Position numbers and translations under genes: made by a program. From Gymnothorax reevesii (taxonomy: Eukaryota > Chordata > Actinopteri > Anguilliformes > Muraenidae), in assembly GCA_029721435.1 (NCBI GenBank), contig CM056578.1:18449911-18513910 (forward strand): a stretch of DNA of 64,000 bases, read 5' to 3'. Position 1 is the first letter of the stretch. The number at the start of each line of letters is the position of its first letter. This document shows positions 33,093-45,942 of this stretch, piece by piece. The notes under the pieces were generated by a model that did no database searches, was not told the origin of the DNA, and saw nothing but the letters and a program-made list of their open reading frames with translations.

Positions 33093-35666
33093 TGTGACTC
33101 AAATGCAGCAAAGCCGAGCGTTTGATATTATAGACGAAACAATTCAGTCACTCAGCAATGACACTTGCTTGCATCATTCGCCTCAATCACAAAGGACAGA
33201 AAAAAAATGTTCTGAAACAGCTTCTTCTTTGAACATTTTCTCTTCAACAATTTTAAATATTCCAGAATGTCGGTAACCTGTAGCTAAAATAATAAAATCT
33301 GTAGTCAGGCAAAATAATAATAATAATAATAAAAAATAAAAAAAACAAGAAACACCCCACACTCCACCCTGTACCCCGCCCCCACACTTTGACCCACTTT
33401 CACACAAAAACATGCACGATGATCTCAGCTCCCTTCTCTCCCTTACATTACTTTAAATAATACATGTTGCACAAAAAAACGCCCAAACGCCAATGCACAG
33501 ACTCTTCATAGCCTTCTGGGCTCTCTCTGCGTTCAATTCAGTGTGATCTAACTCAGACGACATTCATATTTGCGGATGTACTGATCTGTGAGTCTCGTTT
33601 ACAGACATCTCACTGACAGCCATCGAGACATCGGCTCAGCTGATGCACGGACAATAAGGTAGACGAAGTACACACATCCACTTAGCCCAGTCTATTACTA
33701 GCATAGCCCTTTGTCATACCCCAGCAGATGTGCGTTAGGATCTCCGTAGACACTGTTGCTGATAAAATCATAGGATATTTAGCTGGTTGCCAAAAAGGTT
33801 CAGCCAACTGCTCGCCAACACTCACCATTCCTTCAAATAGAGTTAATTATATTCTATTCTGCCCTGCGCATTGATCTCGGCCTTTTGTACAAGTGTTGCA
33901 CCCATAAGGACATGAACTATAGATAAATACACACTAGTCACTCTTGAATAAAAAGGAAGGATAATACTAAGCATATGTCTATTGATGTAGAAATGCTGCC
34001 ATGCTATGTATACAAACCAGCAAATATTACTCCAGGAGAGAGAGACTTATGAGAGAGATAGAGGTCTAGAGGATGAAATAATTTAATTGCTCAACAAAGA
34101 CAACAAAGAGCACTTTATTACCAGACATGGTACTAGACATGGAACGAGTAACAAATGACAACAGAGCAAGCAATATGGAGATCTCTCTTATTCCAGCCCC
34201 TCGATTTCATTGTCGTTCTCCAACAAAAAAATCTATATTTTTCTGTCCGATGCCATATTGACGGACGACATTTAAAAACACAGATGGTTTATGCAGCCAA
34301 TTGCTAAGAAATCCAACTGAATAATCAATAGCGAGACCAGTGTTCGCTCCGCGTCGAATCAACCAATAATACCATGCACTTTGCCCTTCCCACAATGCAA
34401 TAATTTCCTCGTGCCTGTTACAAACCCCTCTTTCTCATCATTATAAAGTAACTTTTTTATCAGTTGATATCACCACCATCTTCATCAGCGCTAATTTTAT
34501 CACCCTTCCTCATCACGTACATCACAACGCCTTCTTCATCACCCCCGATCATTACACTCTGGCGACACAAATCCGCCACAACTCGCTTTTATCTCAGGTA
34601 TTATCGAAATTAAAAGCTCAGCGTCTCGCGTGCCCCTTTTCCAGTCGGAGAGTAAAGGCTCTTTGGAATTTCGTGCAAAAATTCTAATTCTGTGTTCTAA
34701 AACTTCAGTGCCAGTGTTCCGGAACTTTCAGCTGTCAGGACTATTGTTACATCAGCATAAGAACACTGAGCGCAGAACACTCAAATCACTTTCATGTGTT
34801 CTCTCACCTTGACGGATTAAAGCATTCTCTTTAAATTAAAGAGAATTAAAACAGACTTCCTTTTGAAGTGACCAGCGTCACAACCACATCAGTCCGCTGC
34901 GCGCTGAACTAAGAGGTCATTCTCATTAGGTGTTTTTGGAGTTTAAAAACAAAATGTCTCTCCCTTAACTTTTCTACCTTATCCCTTTACATGATCATGT
35001 TAATGCATGCCGTCCTCCCTAAAATCAATCCAGGAGTCCCTACAACATTAGTACCACCCCTGATGGCAGGTGGGTAACACTTGGGATATTTAGGACCTAT
35101 ACTGGGCATCAGAGAACAGGTCAGGAAATTCCGGGACATTCCAGGAGAAATGCTTAATATCGTATTGTCAGCATGCCAATCCTAACACATTTCATCAAAA
35201 GTATTACGGATATTGAAGTTTATATCCACCTCTTTAGAACAGGCGCCATAACTCATTCTCTTAAAAAACATTGTGGTGTCAAAAACAACAGTGAAGCGAG
35301 ACCAAGATTCTTTTCTTTACTTGAGGGATTATGGGAATTGAAGTTTATAACCTTCAACACTCTTTAGCATAGTCAAAACAATGCAGTGTCTTGCATGACA
35401 GTGAGACAGTACCTACCCCCCACCTCACAGAGAGCCCCTCTGTCTTACACAATGGGGGCAAGACTCTGCCGCGGTGCTTGGCAGCCAAAATGCTTGATGC
35501 TGAGGCTGACCCGCAAGCTGTACTGAGCGTGTGCGATGTGTTAAGAACTGCTGCCACACAGCACAGCGAGGGGAACACTGTGCGTTCGGGGGGTGGTGTT
35601 TTTGGACCAAAGCTGCACTGAGTCCTTTGCTTATTGACATTTCAGCCAGCCGCTGCAGAGAAAAAA
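33093..35666. other. Long intronic stretch, mostly non-repetitive
   Basis: A short AAT run lies at 33312-33333, and a diverged local duplication around gatattgaagtttata/gggaattgaagtttata at 35210 and 35335. No exon was recognised. Confidence 0.4.
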
Positions 35667-35925
35667 TGTGTGTGGCTGTGTGTGTGTGTGTGTGTGTGTG
35701 TTTGTGCGCGCATGTGTGGCTGTGTGTTCGAGTACGTGTGTGTTCCTGTGTGTGCGTGTGTGTGGTGCAAGAGGCAAGAGTGTGTGTATGTGCGTGTGTG
35801 TCTGTTCATGTGTGTGTGTGAATGCGTCTGTGTGTGCTTGTGTCGCTGAGTGTTTGTGCACGTGTGTGTTCCTGTGTGTGCGTGTGTTCTGCAAGAGTGC
35901 GTATGTGTGTGAGAGAGAGAGAGCG
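35667..35925 (+). repeat. GT-rich compound microsatellite
   Basis: A pure GT run at about 35680-35701, then degenerate GTGTGC units. cgtgtgtgttcctgtgtgtg repeats at about 35735 and 35861. Confidence 0.93.
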
Positions 35926-37174
35926 CGTTTCTCGAAGGATTGACAAACTGTGCGGAGTGCGTTCCGCCTGTCGCCCATGACTGCTGGGACAGACTCAGAC
36001 CAGCGTAAGCCAGTTAGATAATGGATGTGTGGATGAGTGGATGAGAGACCAGCAGAGACTGTAGAAGCTCATTGTAAAAAGGCTGAGGCGCCTCCTAAGG
36101 CCACAAACGGGGATCCCTCAATCCCTCTGCCTCTCAGGAAGAGCCTCAAAAACAAAACCGCTCCAGAGGAGAGCTCAGTTTCACAGTGCGCTACTTAGCG
36201 GTGAGCCTCTGATCCGAGTCTTTCCCTGTGAGCAGATTTAATTACTATCAATGACTGGCAGAGTTTAGAGGGACTGAAAATATATATAGAGAGAGAGATA
36301 GAGAGAGAGAGAGGGAGGGGGTAGAGGAATGAAAGGGAAACCTACGCTAAAAATTCACAGCACACCCCGCACTCCTCCAGCACACGCACTTCGGCTCTAA
36401 TTAGACGATGATAACTGAGAGGTCAGAGGGCAAACTGAGCTTAAAATCCCCACCTTCGCAAATAAAAAAATAAAAGAGAAAGAAGATTTTCTCTTGTTGT
36501 TGCACTCCATAAACGACAGCCCACAGAACTCACCTCCTGTAATGCACCACAAATAAACAAATAACAACATAGATAAATTCCTTACTAACAACATGCAGAA
36601 CAGAGGCCAAAAGTATTCGCACAGCACCACAGTTTTTTCTTTGTTTATGCATGAACTCCGGCACATATATTATGGCCACAATGAATATGACGCTAGCACG
36701 AAAGAATGTTAGCTTCTATTTACAGAAATGCAATAACAACATCATGCAAACCATGCGCTAATCGGACTGATTTTCAACACTCTCTGAATACTCATAAACA
36801 TACACTGCATGTCAGCAAGGAGTGGCTGAATCTCATTTCTGATACGCAGGGCAGTCGCACATCTCAGGCTGGGCTGACATTCTCAGCGCGGATAGAAGTG
36901 GGCACAGTTTCCACAGAGACCACCAAAGCCGCGGGCACCGTGCCCACGGACAGCGGCCCGAGCGGCCGGCCAGCAGCTGACAGGGAGAGATCAGCTCTCA
37001 GTGCAGTCGCTACAAACACAGGGGAACTCCAGCGCGAACACTGCGCCAACTGCTACTGCCGTTCACACTGCAGTCGTGTTTCGCTTTGTTTTTGTGGTGG
37101 GGGTGGAGGTGCGGCAAGGTTAGCTGGACAGGTGAGAGGATAAGGGACGGTTGAGTGGGACTGGGGTGTGGTGG
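35926..37174. other. Intronic sequence, partly GC-rich
   Basis: A short GA tract lies at 36286-36320. Region 36880-37060 is GC-rich and open in several frames, but no splice-bounded coding exon can be supported. Confidence 0.4.
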
Positions 37175-37941
37175 TGGGGGGGGGGGGCGCAAACACTTGG
37201 CTCTTGCACCCGGCTGAAAATGCAGCGATCGAGACCGATTCAATTCCGCCGGTCCACAAAAAAAGTGTCGGAGCACGGAGGTGTTCTTTGAGATCAAATG
37301 CCCCTGTGCGAGGGGAGACGTGGGGCAGGGTGGGGTATAGATTACCCCAGCAATAGAGGGCGATATTGTGCCAGTAGAAGCCACATTCGTGCTGTTCGAG
37401 GATGTGACAATGGGCCAAAATAATACAAGAAGTAACTTCATAAAAATGAACATAGTCACACCTCCCTATTAACATGATTAAAAAAATAAATAAATAAAAA
37501 TATTTAAAAAAAAAATAAATATTTAATATTTTTAAAATATTTCCATATGACTGATGTAACGGTGCCAGGCACTGGACTGAGGAGAACAGAGTAGAGGGCA
37601 GAACCGTAACTTATATTTTATTATTTATCTATTTATTCATCCACGTTTTTTTTTTTTTTTTGCACAAAACCCATGTACCAGAGATAAGCCAAGGCCAAAC
37701 AGCTGATAAGGTATAAAAATGTGCAAAGACTGCTCCACAGTCTGGGTAATTTATCGAGCGGGGTGTTGAATGTGAAAAGATGCAGCCAGGTGTGACCAAT
37801 CGCAGGAGATGGATCATTGTCAGCCCGTTTCATGGGGATCAGCAAGGCAGGGCTAATCTATGGTGATCGGAACTCCACTCCGAGTTATTGCTCGCCTTGG
37901 TTGCTTATTGCTGGTAGCTGGTGTTTAACATAATTCAAAAA

Positions 37942-37948
<7 letters not shown>
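37175..37948. other. Intronic sequence with G run and A/T-rich stretch
   Basis: G run at 37176-37188, AAAT/AATA-rich DNA at 37480-37540 and a T run at 37646-37661. Confidence 0.45.
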
Positions 37949-37976
<28 letters not shown>

Positions 37977-38000
37977 CAACAATATTATTATTATTATTGT

Positions 38001-38036
<36 letters not shown>

Positions 38037-38213
38037 AATTATACATGAATAAAATGTAAAATATATGGATTACACTAATTCAAACTGAAAGTATGTGTAA
38101 AATTCAGTTATGAAAGGGACCTGACACAACTGGCCTAATTTGATATAAATATCATGACACTGTGTCATTCAACCTCCTAAAATAAACTAAAATTAGTAAA
38201 AATAGCTGCAGCA

Positions 38214-38247
<34 letters not shown>

Positions 38248-38392
38248 GGCCACATCACAGAAAAATATTTGATTATAGTATATCATGAACATGGTTAAAA
38301 TTAAAATTAAATATTATCTAAATTACTTGCACGGCACTCATTAAAAATATAAAATTGACACATTATTATTATTATTATTATTATTATAATTA
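37949..38392 (+). repeat. Cluster of AAT/ATT trinucleotide microsatellites
   Basis: Four separate AAT or ATT runs (37949-37973, 38005-38034, 38215-38248, 38363-38387) lie within 450 bp of AT-rich DNA. Confidence 0.92.
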
Positions 38393-38444
38393 TACTTGTT
38401 ACCATTGAGAATATTATAATTACTTTTTAAATTTCATTGTTTTC

Positions 38445-38462
38445 AGCACACTCACACACACG

Positions 38463-38494
<32 letters not shown>

Positions 38495-38527
38495 CACAAG
38501 CGCACGCGCACACACACACACACACGA
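38445..38527 (+). repeat. CA-rich microsatellite
   Basis: CA units with occasional CG. Confidence 0.94.
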
Positions 38528-38815
38528 ACACAGATGCAGTCCAAGCCAATATATCTGCTAATAAAGAGACATTCCTATTTCCACAGGGTGGTCTCTCCCA
38601 CATTACAGAGCAGAGGCCAATGTGCGAGCCTCAGAATGACACTGATATGAAGATTAATGTGTGGAGAGGCAGGCAGGTTTCTCCACTCTTACTCTGTGTC
38701 ATCCTGCCATTGTGTATCAACTTTCCACTTGACAGATTCCACTTCCTGGCCAGGACATCCATTTCATACTAAGTGTTTACCCTTCGCCAGATCAGGAGAA
38801 CAGCTCGACTCGGTG

Positions 38816-38816
38816 A

Positions 38817-38857
<41 letters not shown>

Positions 38858-38940
38858 CATGTGCATGTGCATGTGCGTGTGAGTGTGTTTGTATGTGCGT
38901 AGCTGCGCATGTCTGATTGTGAGTGTGTGTCTGTGCGCGT
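38816..38940 (+). repeat. (GT)n microsatellite with TGCATG tail
   Basis: About 16 perfect GT units, then tgcatgtgcatgtgcatg repeats. Confidence 0.94.
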
Positions 38941-39077
38941 ACAAGAGCATACCTGTTTATCAGATCAAAAGAACAAGTCTGTGTGTGCGCGCATGTGCAT
39001 GAGTCTGCTTAGCGAGTGAACAAAGAAGGATTATTGTTTGTGCAGCATCTATTACGCATTTCAAGTCACAGTGTGAA

Positions 39078-39292
39078 CGTGTGTGTGCATATGTGTATGT
39101 GTGTGTGTGCGCGCGCGCATGCGGCGTGTGTGCTTGTGCCTGCGTGCGTGCGTGTGTGTGTGCGTGCATACATATATGCGTGAGTGCTTATGTGCGGTGC
39201 GCGTGCGTGAGCGTGTGTGTGTGTGTGCATGTATGTGTGGGTGTGCTTGAGTGCGTGCATGTGTGTGTGTGTGTGTGTGTGTAGTTGCGTAT
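39078..39292 (+). repeat. GT-rich compound microsatellite
   Basis: GT runs with GCGC and GTGCGT interruptions. Confidence 0.93.
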
Positions 39293-41092
39293 ATATGCCT
39301 GGGTATGGTGGAAAAATATAAGCACACACAGCATATATACCATAGATGTTAGGCCAACAGTTTCAAAAATATCTCCACAATATTCACACCCTCACAGCAG
39401 GTGAAAAATCTCAAACAGCGAGTTTCATGTCGTAACATTTTTAGTATATTTTTAGTAGACTGATATTCACAGGTGATGCAGAAAGGGATTCAGCGCATCT
39501 CAGTCAAGGGAGCAGATTTATTTCAACTGAAATGAAACATAATATTTTTAAAACATCACCAACTTGTCAGTATCATACAGTATGTCAACAACATGCCAAA
39601 TTAATTATGCCAGATTAGCAGTAATATCAAACAACTACAAAAAAAAGAAAAAAACTAACCGGGTTAAAAAAAAAACTAAATAAATAAATAGAAATTACAG
39701 TACAATTAAATTATTATTAAGCAGACATTTAATGGTTTTTATTTCATTATTTATTAACAAGCAGGTAAAAAAAAAAAATCTAAAAATTTACAGCTGTACA
39801 AATGCATGCAAACATAATAAAGAGCAAATTCTATAATTATGTATCAAAGAATACATAATAACTGCATTTTCATATTTTAAAGCATAGGATATATACCAGA
39901 TCATTTAAATTTATATATATATATATCTATATATATATAAAATTACAAATTTATATATTTAATTTATTATATAAATGAAAATTAATGTGTTAAATTAATT
40001 ATTTAATTAATCAACCAACCTACTGAACTGATCATAAATCTTTTGTCCAAAAAAAAACAAAGAAAGAAATAAAAACTCATTAAATCATATAATATCTAAC
40101 AACTTACAAAAAAAAAATAATAGATTACAAGTAAATGATGAAGACAAGGATGATGATGATTATTATTATTACTACTATTTTAATATTTTCATTATTAATG
40201 ATGATGATGATTATTGTTATTACTACTATTTTAATATTTGCATTATTCATATTTTAATATTTTTATTATTCGTAGTAGCGGTGTAAACAGTGGTATATTA
40301 ATGACATTATGTATTTTTTGACATTATTTGATTTTGGGATTTTTCACGAGCATTGTGTGAATAATGCTCTTTAAAAAGAGCAGCCAGGTAGAGCACTGTT
40401 CAGTTCCAGGAGACGCAATCGCTTTCATCCCTGATCTTTCTATTCTCAGCGCAGGTATAACCGGGCGCGCTCGTAAATGAGTCATTGCACAGCCCGCCAC
40501 TCTCACAGCTCAACCATGCTGCCCCCCCCCCCACCCCACCCTCGCTCTCTACCCATCTACAGCAACCCTCTCACACTTCAACAGCCACATACCAGTCTAC
40601 ACTCGCCACCCACAAAAAGCCACTGAAAAATGTAACTCACCGAGAAATTAATTTCAAGTGAAAAATACATAAATAAAAAATCTACTTTGGAAATTCAGAG
40701 ACAATTCTCACTTCATTCTCATTCCCAAATTATTCCCAATAATCAACCCAATTTACAGTGCAAGGCTATTTAGATAGTGGAGAGGCCTAAAATGGCTGTG
40801 ATTTCACAGAAGATCACCCAATATCAATAAAAATACCCTCAAAGATTACAGCTTAAAGTTTTCTGCTCTAAACTCAGAGTCATTGATTAATTTCAGTTTT
40901 CTAACGCACTGGCTAAAACAAAATGATGTTTGTGTAAAAATACTAACAGACTGCACCGTGTATTCAGCATGTATATGGTGTATGTCCATTGTACTGTATC
41001 ATGGCATTGTTTATCATATCATTTCAAGGATTAAATGCTTATAAGGTTGATGAAATTTCATTTATAAACTATAACAAAAACAACGTCAATCA
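39293..41092. other. Very AT-rich intronic stretch
   Basis: A TA-rich stretch at 39910-39970, ATT/GATGAT stretches at 40140-40275 and a C-rich tract at 40510-40550. No gene was recognised. Confidence 0.45.
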
Positions 41093-41157
41093 TAATAATA
41101 ATAATAATAATACTAATCATAATAATAATAATTATAATAATAATAATAGTAATAAAC
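41093..41157 (+). repeat. Imperfect (AAT)n microsatellite
   Basis: AAT units interrupted by single substitutions. Confidence 0.9.
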
Positions 41158-41277
41158 TGTAAGTGCAGCTAATAAAAAAAAACGATGTAAAAAATACGTA
41201 AATAAATACAAAGGGTTAATAGCTAGCTCAGAGATGGGGCCAATTCCGGTTTGTTCTTGATGTTTATTCAATCTACC

Positions 41278-41342
41278 TTTTTTTTTTGGGGGGGGGGGGC
41301 AATTATGTTAGTGTTTGTGTGGAAGCTGGGGGGAGGGGGGGG
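41278..41342 (+). repeat. T run, G run and G-rich tract
   Basis: About ten T, then about twelve G, then ggggggagggggggg-type sequence a short distance on. Confidence 0.88.
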
Positions 41343-44300
41343 TGAATTCATTTACTGTGAGGGTACTGCAGGAATGATTGATGCTCCTCTACAGAACAGT
41401 AAAGCAATTAGAGCCATGATGTAATATCATTCTAAAAGGGCTATAATCACATTGCGCTCCAACTCCAGGCCCCAGTAAAGATTCCTCGCAGATTAATGTA
41501 GAAGTTAATGACGTTAATGGTATTTTACATTCCCCTAAAAATAAATGTTTTCTTTCAAACTGTAGTTATCTCACACTTACCAATTTAGATCAAGATGAGG
41601 AAGGACTATTGAATAACTCAGGCTCTGCTATGACAATCCATCTCCACGCAAGAACCACATGCTAGAAGTATCTCATTCATGACCTTGATAAGAAGTTCTA
41701 CATCATTCTGAAGGGCTTAAGTGAGGATTGGGCCTGGAGGAGGATGGATCAAGGAAAGATTCAATTTTCATTTTTTGCTCTCTGTAAATAACACGACAGG
41801 ACATCTATTATTTTAATGCCATCTTATAAATTGAGTGATATGTTGCAGCCTAGGTATCTGCAGTATGGATCAACAGTATATACACACCATTTGAGTGGTA
41901 AGCAATGCAGCAGTTGCGAAATGCGTTGCTCAAATCCAAATTTATGGTTAAACATAAGTCCATAGTCGTGAAGTCTTGTTCTTTGGGCTGGATCGCAGCA
42001 AGTTTGTAAGTGATACGGTGATACTATTGGTTGGTTGAGTGTTGAGATTTCCCTATTGACCATAACTCTTTCAAAATGCATAGCAGCGCAAAAGGACGAG
42101 TCATAGATTTGTCTAGATTTGTCCTGAAATTTTTTGAGTGTTTACTTCAGAACACCAGCTACTGCTGCCCAACGCATAATTTAATAGGTATCTAGCAGGA
42201 CCAGCATGCTGAGATGTTATGCAGTGCATAATGCCTTCATTCTTTTAATTAATTGGCCATTTGTTGTGTTTTATACCCACATAAACATTCCCAATGAACA
42301 AAATGAAAGAGGACTATTACAGAGCAGCTTTGCACTACAGTATTAACCTATTTTCAATTTGATTTTCAATGTACCTTGCTCCTTTATGCCAAAAAAAATA
42401 TTTCCAAACAGAAAACAGTTAACTGAGAAAACATTACCCAGTTAATACAATTTAGACATTGAAAATAATTATTATGTCAATGAATGAGTATTCATGTTCA
42501 TATACAAAGCGCAGCCTCATTATATTCACTGAGAAAACATTATTTATAGTTTAAAAGTACAATTAATAGTCAATACATAATTTTAAGATTTATCCAGCTC
42601 ACATCCTGTAGCTGGCATTCAGAGCAATGCATACATTATGAGGCCAGGGATGAAAAAACATAAATCCTGTGATTTTTCTGAGCTCATAATAATTTTAGGA
42701 TGACAAATAAGTGTTGCTGGAAAAAAATATTTAAAAACAAACTGACATTTATTTCATTTTGAATGCTTTTTGTTGTGTTTGTTTCAGCAAGGTGTAATGA
42801 TTCATACCTGATAATACTTATATAATATACATTATTTTATAATTCTGCATAGTACAGCTATTATTCATTTAATATTAGTTTATGTGAACTATGTAGGGCC
42901 ACTGAAATGTTTCACAAAAGACTCACGGCCATGGTCAACATAATCCTGTCTAAAATTCATTTCTGTTTAAAATATTAGTCTGATTTGCAGAATTAGGGAG
43001 TAATTCACACATACACTCACTAAGCACACATTAAAAAATTAAATAAATAAATAAATAAATAAAGTTTTGGGGAACAATATTTTAAAAGCCCATTCATTAA
43101 AACATTCTTTATTACTTTTTTTTGTTTTAATTCAAAATGATGAACTATGGTCACAGCTAAAGAATATATTTAACCTAAAATATTTAACATCCTCCAATAA
43201 AATTCAAAACCCTCAGTCAATCCTTCAGTCTGGATCCATTTTCCCCCTCAATCTTTAGGCGAAAAAATCTGAATCTGCACATGAGCATTTAGCACTGGCA
43301 CAGGCAGGGACTCACACAGCTCATTTTTACATCTTTATCAAATATAGGCAGTATGCAAACAAGGTCAAAATGTTTATGGGAATTTCCGCAAATCTTGACT
43401 AGTTTACGAGACTTTAGGGAGTGGATTAGATTAAATAAAATAGGCCATTGCAATACTATAGCAGACAAATGACAAAACCAGAATCAAAACTGTCTTCCTG
43501 GCAAAAACTCAATAAACCCAAATTATCATATGACATTACTGTACTGCACTATAAGCTGTGGGACATTCCTCTTCTGCTTCATTATAAAACTATATATGAA
43601 ATAAAAAAATATATAGAAATATAAAAATAATATTTAAAAAAATAATAATATTATTATAAAGACAGAAGTATATCAACCGTAGTTCTCCATTCAATCCAAT
43701 TAATATTGTAATTATTATTTTGTTTATTTGTGCAACAGTTTCTTTAAAGGAGAAATGCATATAATATTCTGAGCAAGCTTAAGGAGAAACAAGTTGGCCC
43801 AATTTTCATTTTCCTCAGCTGTTCCCGGTCATTACCCTACGACACGCTGTGAAATGGCTGTTAAGCCAAAACAGCAAAAACAAGACACACACACACACAC
43901 ACACACACAAACAAAAAATAAAAAACCCCAGAAAGCGAAGCTTTTATTCTAATCAGAGACAGCCCAGCGCACTGAGGCGAACTGAGCAACACTGACTGAC
44001 ACCACAGTAATTATAAGTGAAAAACAAGCATCGTCTCGGTGCGCTGGCTTAAAACGCAGAGCTTTAGGATAGCCGAATAATAATACATAAGTCATATGAA
44101 TTTTTCTATGCTTCCTTGATGCAACAAAAACTCCCCAGGTTGTCCTAACTGACATTGGTTTTACTAAAGCTCCACAAGTGAAATATTAAATGTGATCTAA
44201 GGATACGCTCCAACATACAAAAGAGCCAGAGCCAAGGCCATTATTGTAGTGCAGGCTCCCTGTTTAAAAATGAAACCCCTTAGATATTTAGTCCAAGTTT

Positions 44301-45487
44301 AGCATTTTTAATGAAAATACAAGGAAATAAATGCACACATTGTCAACTTTTCTGTCCTGTCACTGTGTAATGATAAAGACTAGAAATGTGATTGTTTAAA
44401 ACAAAGTAAACACTATTGTGGCATTACACAACTGTCCGAATACTTGAATACTTATTCTTGTCACTATATAAATTCCAGTGGATTTGCATTTAAATTATGT
44501 AAGGTAGGATTTCATTAGCCCGCCAGCACAAAACATGATCACTCCTAAAAATTACACAGCAATAGAATGTCTGAGTTATATTCTACAATCAATTTCTTTT
44601 TGGTTTATTTTAATAACTATACCTGTTGAGTTGCACCTTTTGCAATGCTTAATAGAAAAACTTTTCTATTCATATGTGCGTTGACTCCACAAAACCATAT
44701 AGCTGCACATGCTTAGAGATCCTACAGGTGACGCAGTACGTCCTTTAAAGGAATAAATATCGAAGCAAAGGCTTCTTCCAGTCCATTAAACCCTAAACAA
44801 CCTGCTAACAAGGATACGTCCATTGCACTACGCCCAATATCAGCAAAATTAATAATTAACAAAAATAAAATAATTACTCTGGTTTGATTTTTGCTGAAGT
44901 TTCGCACCACAAGCACTCAAATACTGTGTTCAGCTTAAAGTATCCTAATTGAAAACATGTCACAATGCCATATCGGTTCAATACCAGCCATCCCACTAAA
45001 CGGCACTTCATTCAGCTGATCTAAAAAAAATCCATAAAAATGACAAATTGTGACTATTCGGAAATGAAGTTAACACATTTTATCGGGGATTAGCCCCCGG
45101 GAAGGCTGCCGGCTGGAAGTGGCTGCAGCGGGCAGCTATCCGTCGGCCCCCTTGCAGGGCTTATTTAGATGTATGAATTCCCTGCACATTCGGGCACTCT
45201 GCCCTCAGATATATTTCTGCACAAACCCGGCCCGGCAGCCCTCTAAACGGGGAGATTACAGCCGCTGTGGGCGCTAGCATAACCCCACTCAGCTATAAGT
45301 ACTCAGAGGAACTCGGCCCCTCCGCCCCTGAAACTTTCACAAAAAATCTCCCGGCTGGCTGAAGAAATGTAACCCAGACAATTATTACATTACAGTCCCA
45401 CTTTCAAAGTTCTCCTCAAACACCCCGTGCTGTAGAGTTGAGTATGTTGGAATACAGACAGGACAAGTCAGTGAGAAATGAAGGAAC
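41343..45487. other. Long AT-rich intronic stretch
   Basis: AAAT units at 43037-43064 and a CA run at 43886-43908. The blocks 41350-41560 and 45060-45390 are free of simple repeats and are candidate conserved non-coding sequence. No exon was recognised. Confidence 0.4.
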
Positions 45488-45905
45488 GGGAGAGGGTGTG
45501 AGTGTGTGTGTGAGAGAGAGGGGGATATAATGACACGAGGACAAAGGAAGGGATGACAAACAGAGACAGACAGAGAAAGAGAGGGATTCAGAGAGAGAGA
45601 GCGAGAGCATGAGAGAGATAGAGTTCAGCTCACAAGACAGACCATTAGCTAACAGAAGCATCGGAGGGAGTGAGAGAGAGATAGAGATGGGGTGAGAGTC
45701 AAAGAGAAAAGAAAGTTAACAAGGAAAGAATAGGAGAGCATGAGGGAGAGAGAAAACCATCAGGCAGAGACAGAGTGGAAGGAGAGAGAGTGAGATGGAA
45801 AGTATGAGAGGGAAGACAAAAAGGGATAATGGGAGGGAATAAGGGATGAGGGACAGAGAGAGCATGACAAGAACGTGTGAGAGAGAGAGAGAGAGTAGGA
45901 CAGAG
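45488..45905 (+). repeat. GA-rich tract downstream of exon A
   Basis: Degenerate GAGAGA blocks on the plus strand. On the transcribed strand this is CU-rich, with a pure CUCUCU run 45-62 nt past the exon A donor (45880-45897). Confidence 0.9.
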
Positions 45906-45942
45906 AGGGCGATATGACACAGGTGGCAGTGCCGTGCCTTAC

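Larger units (their letters stand above)
21471..45942 (-). other. tenm2: tenm2 intron between exons A and B (24.5 kb)
   Basis: The intron runs on the minus strand from GTAAGG at 45942 to the acceptor CTCTTTCAG ending at 21471. It is AT-rich, with CA, GT, GA and AAT microsatellites and several mobile-element remnants listed separately. No further teneurin exon was seen in it. Very long introns at the 5' end are typical of teneurin genes. Confidence 0.85.

Noticed and set aside
34207..34395. 62-codon minus ORF with WYYWLIRRG text
   Set aside because: Composition looks protein-like, but there is no splice support or recognisable family; left as possible non-coding sequence.
36706..37143. 145-codon plus ORF
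   Set aside because: The GC-rich part is open in both strands by composition; no splice sites or homology evident.
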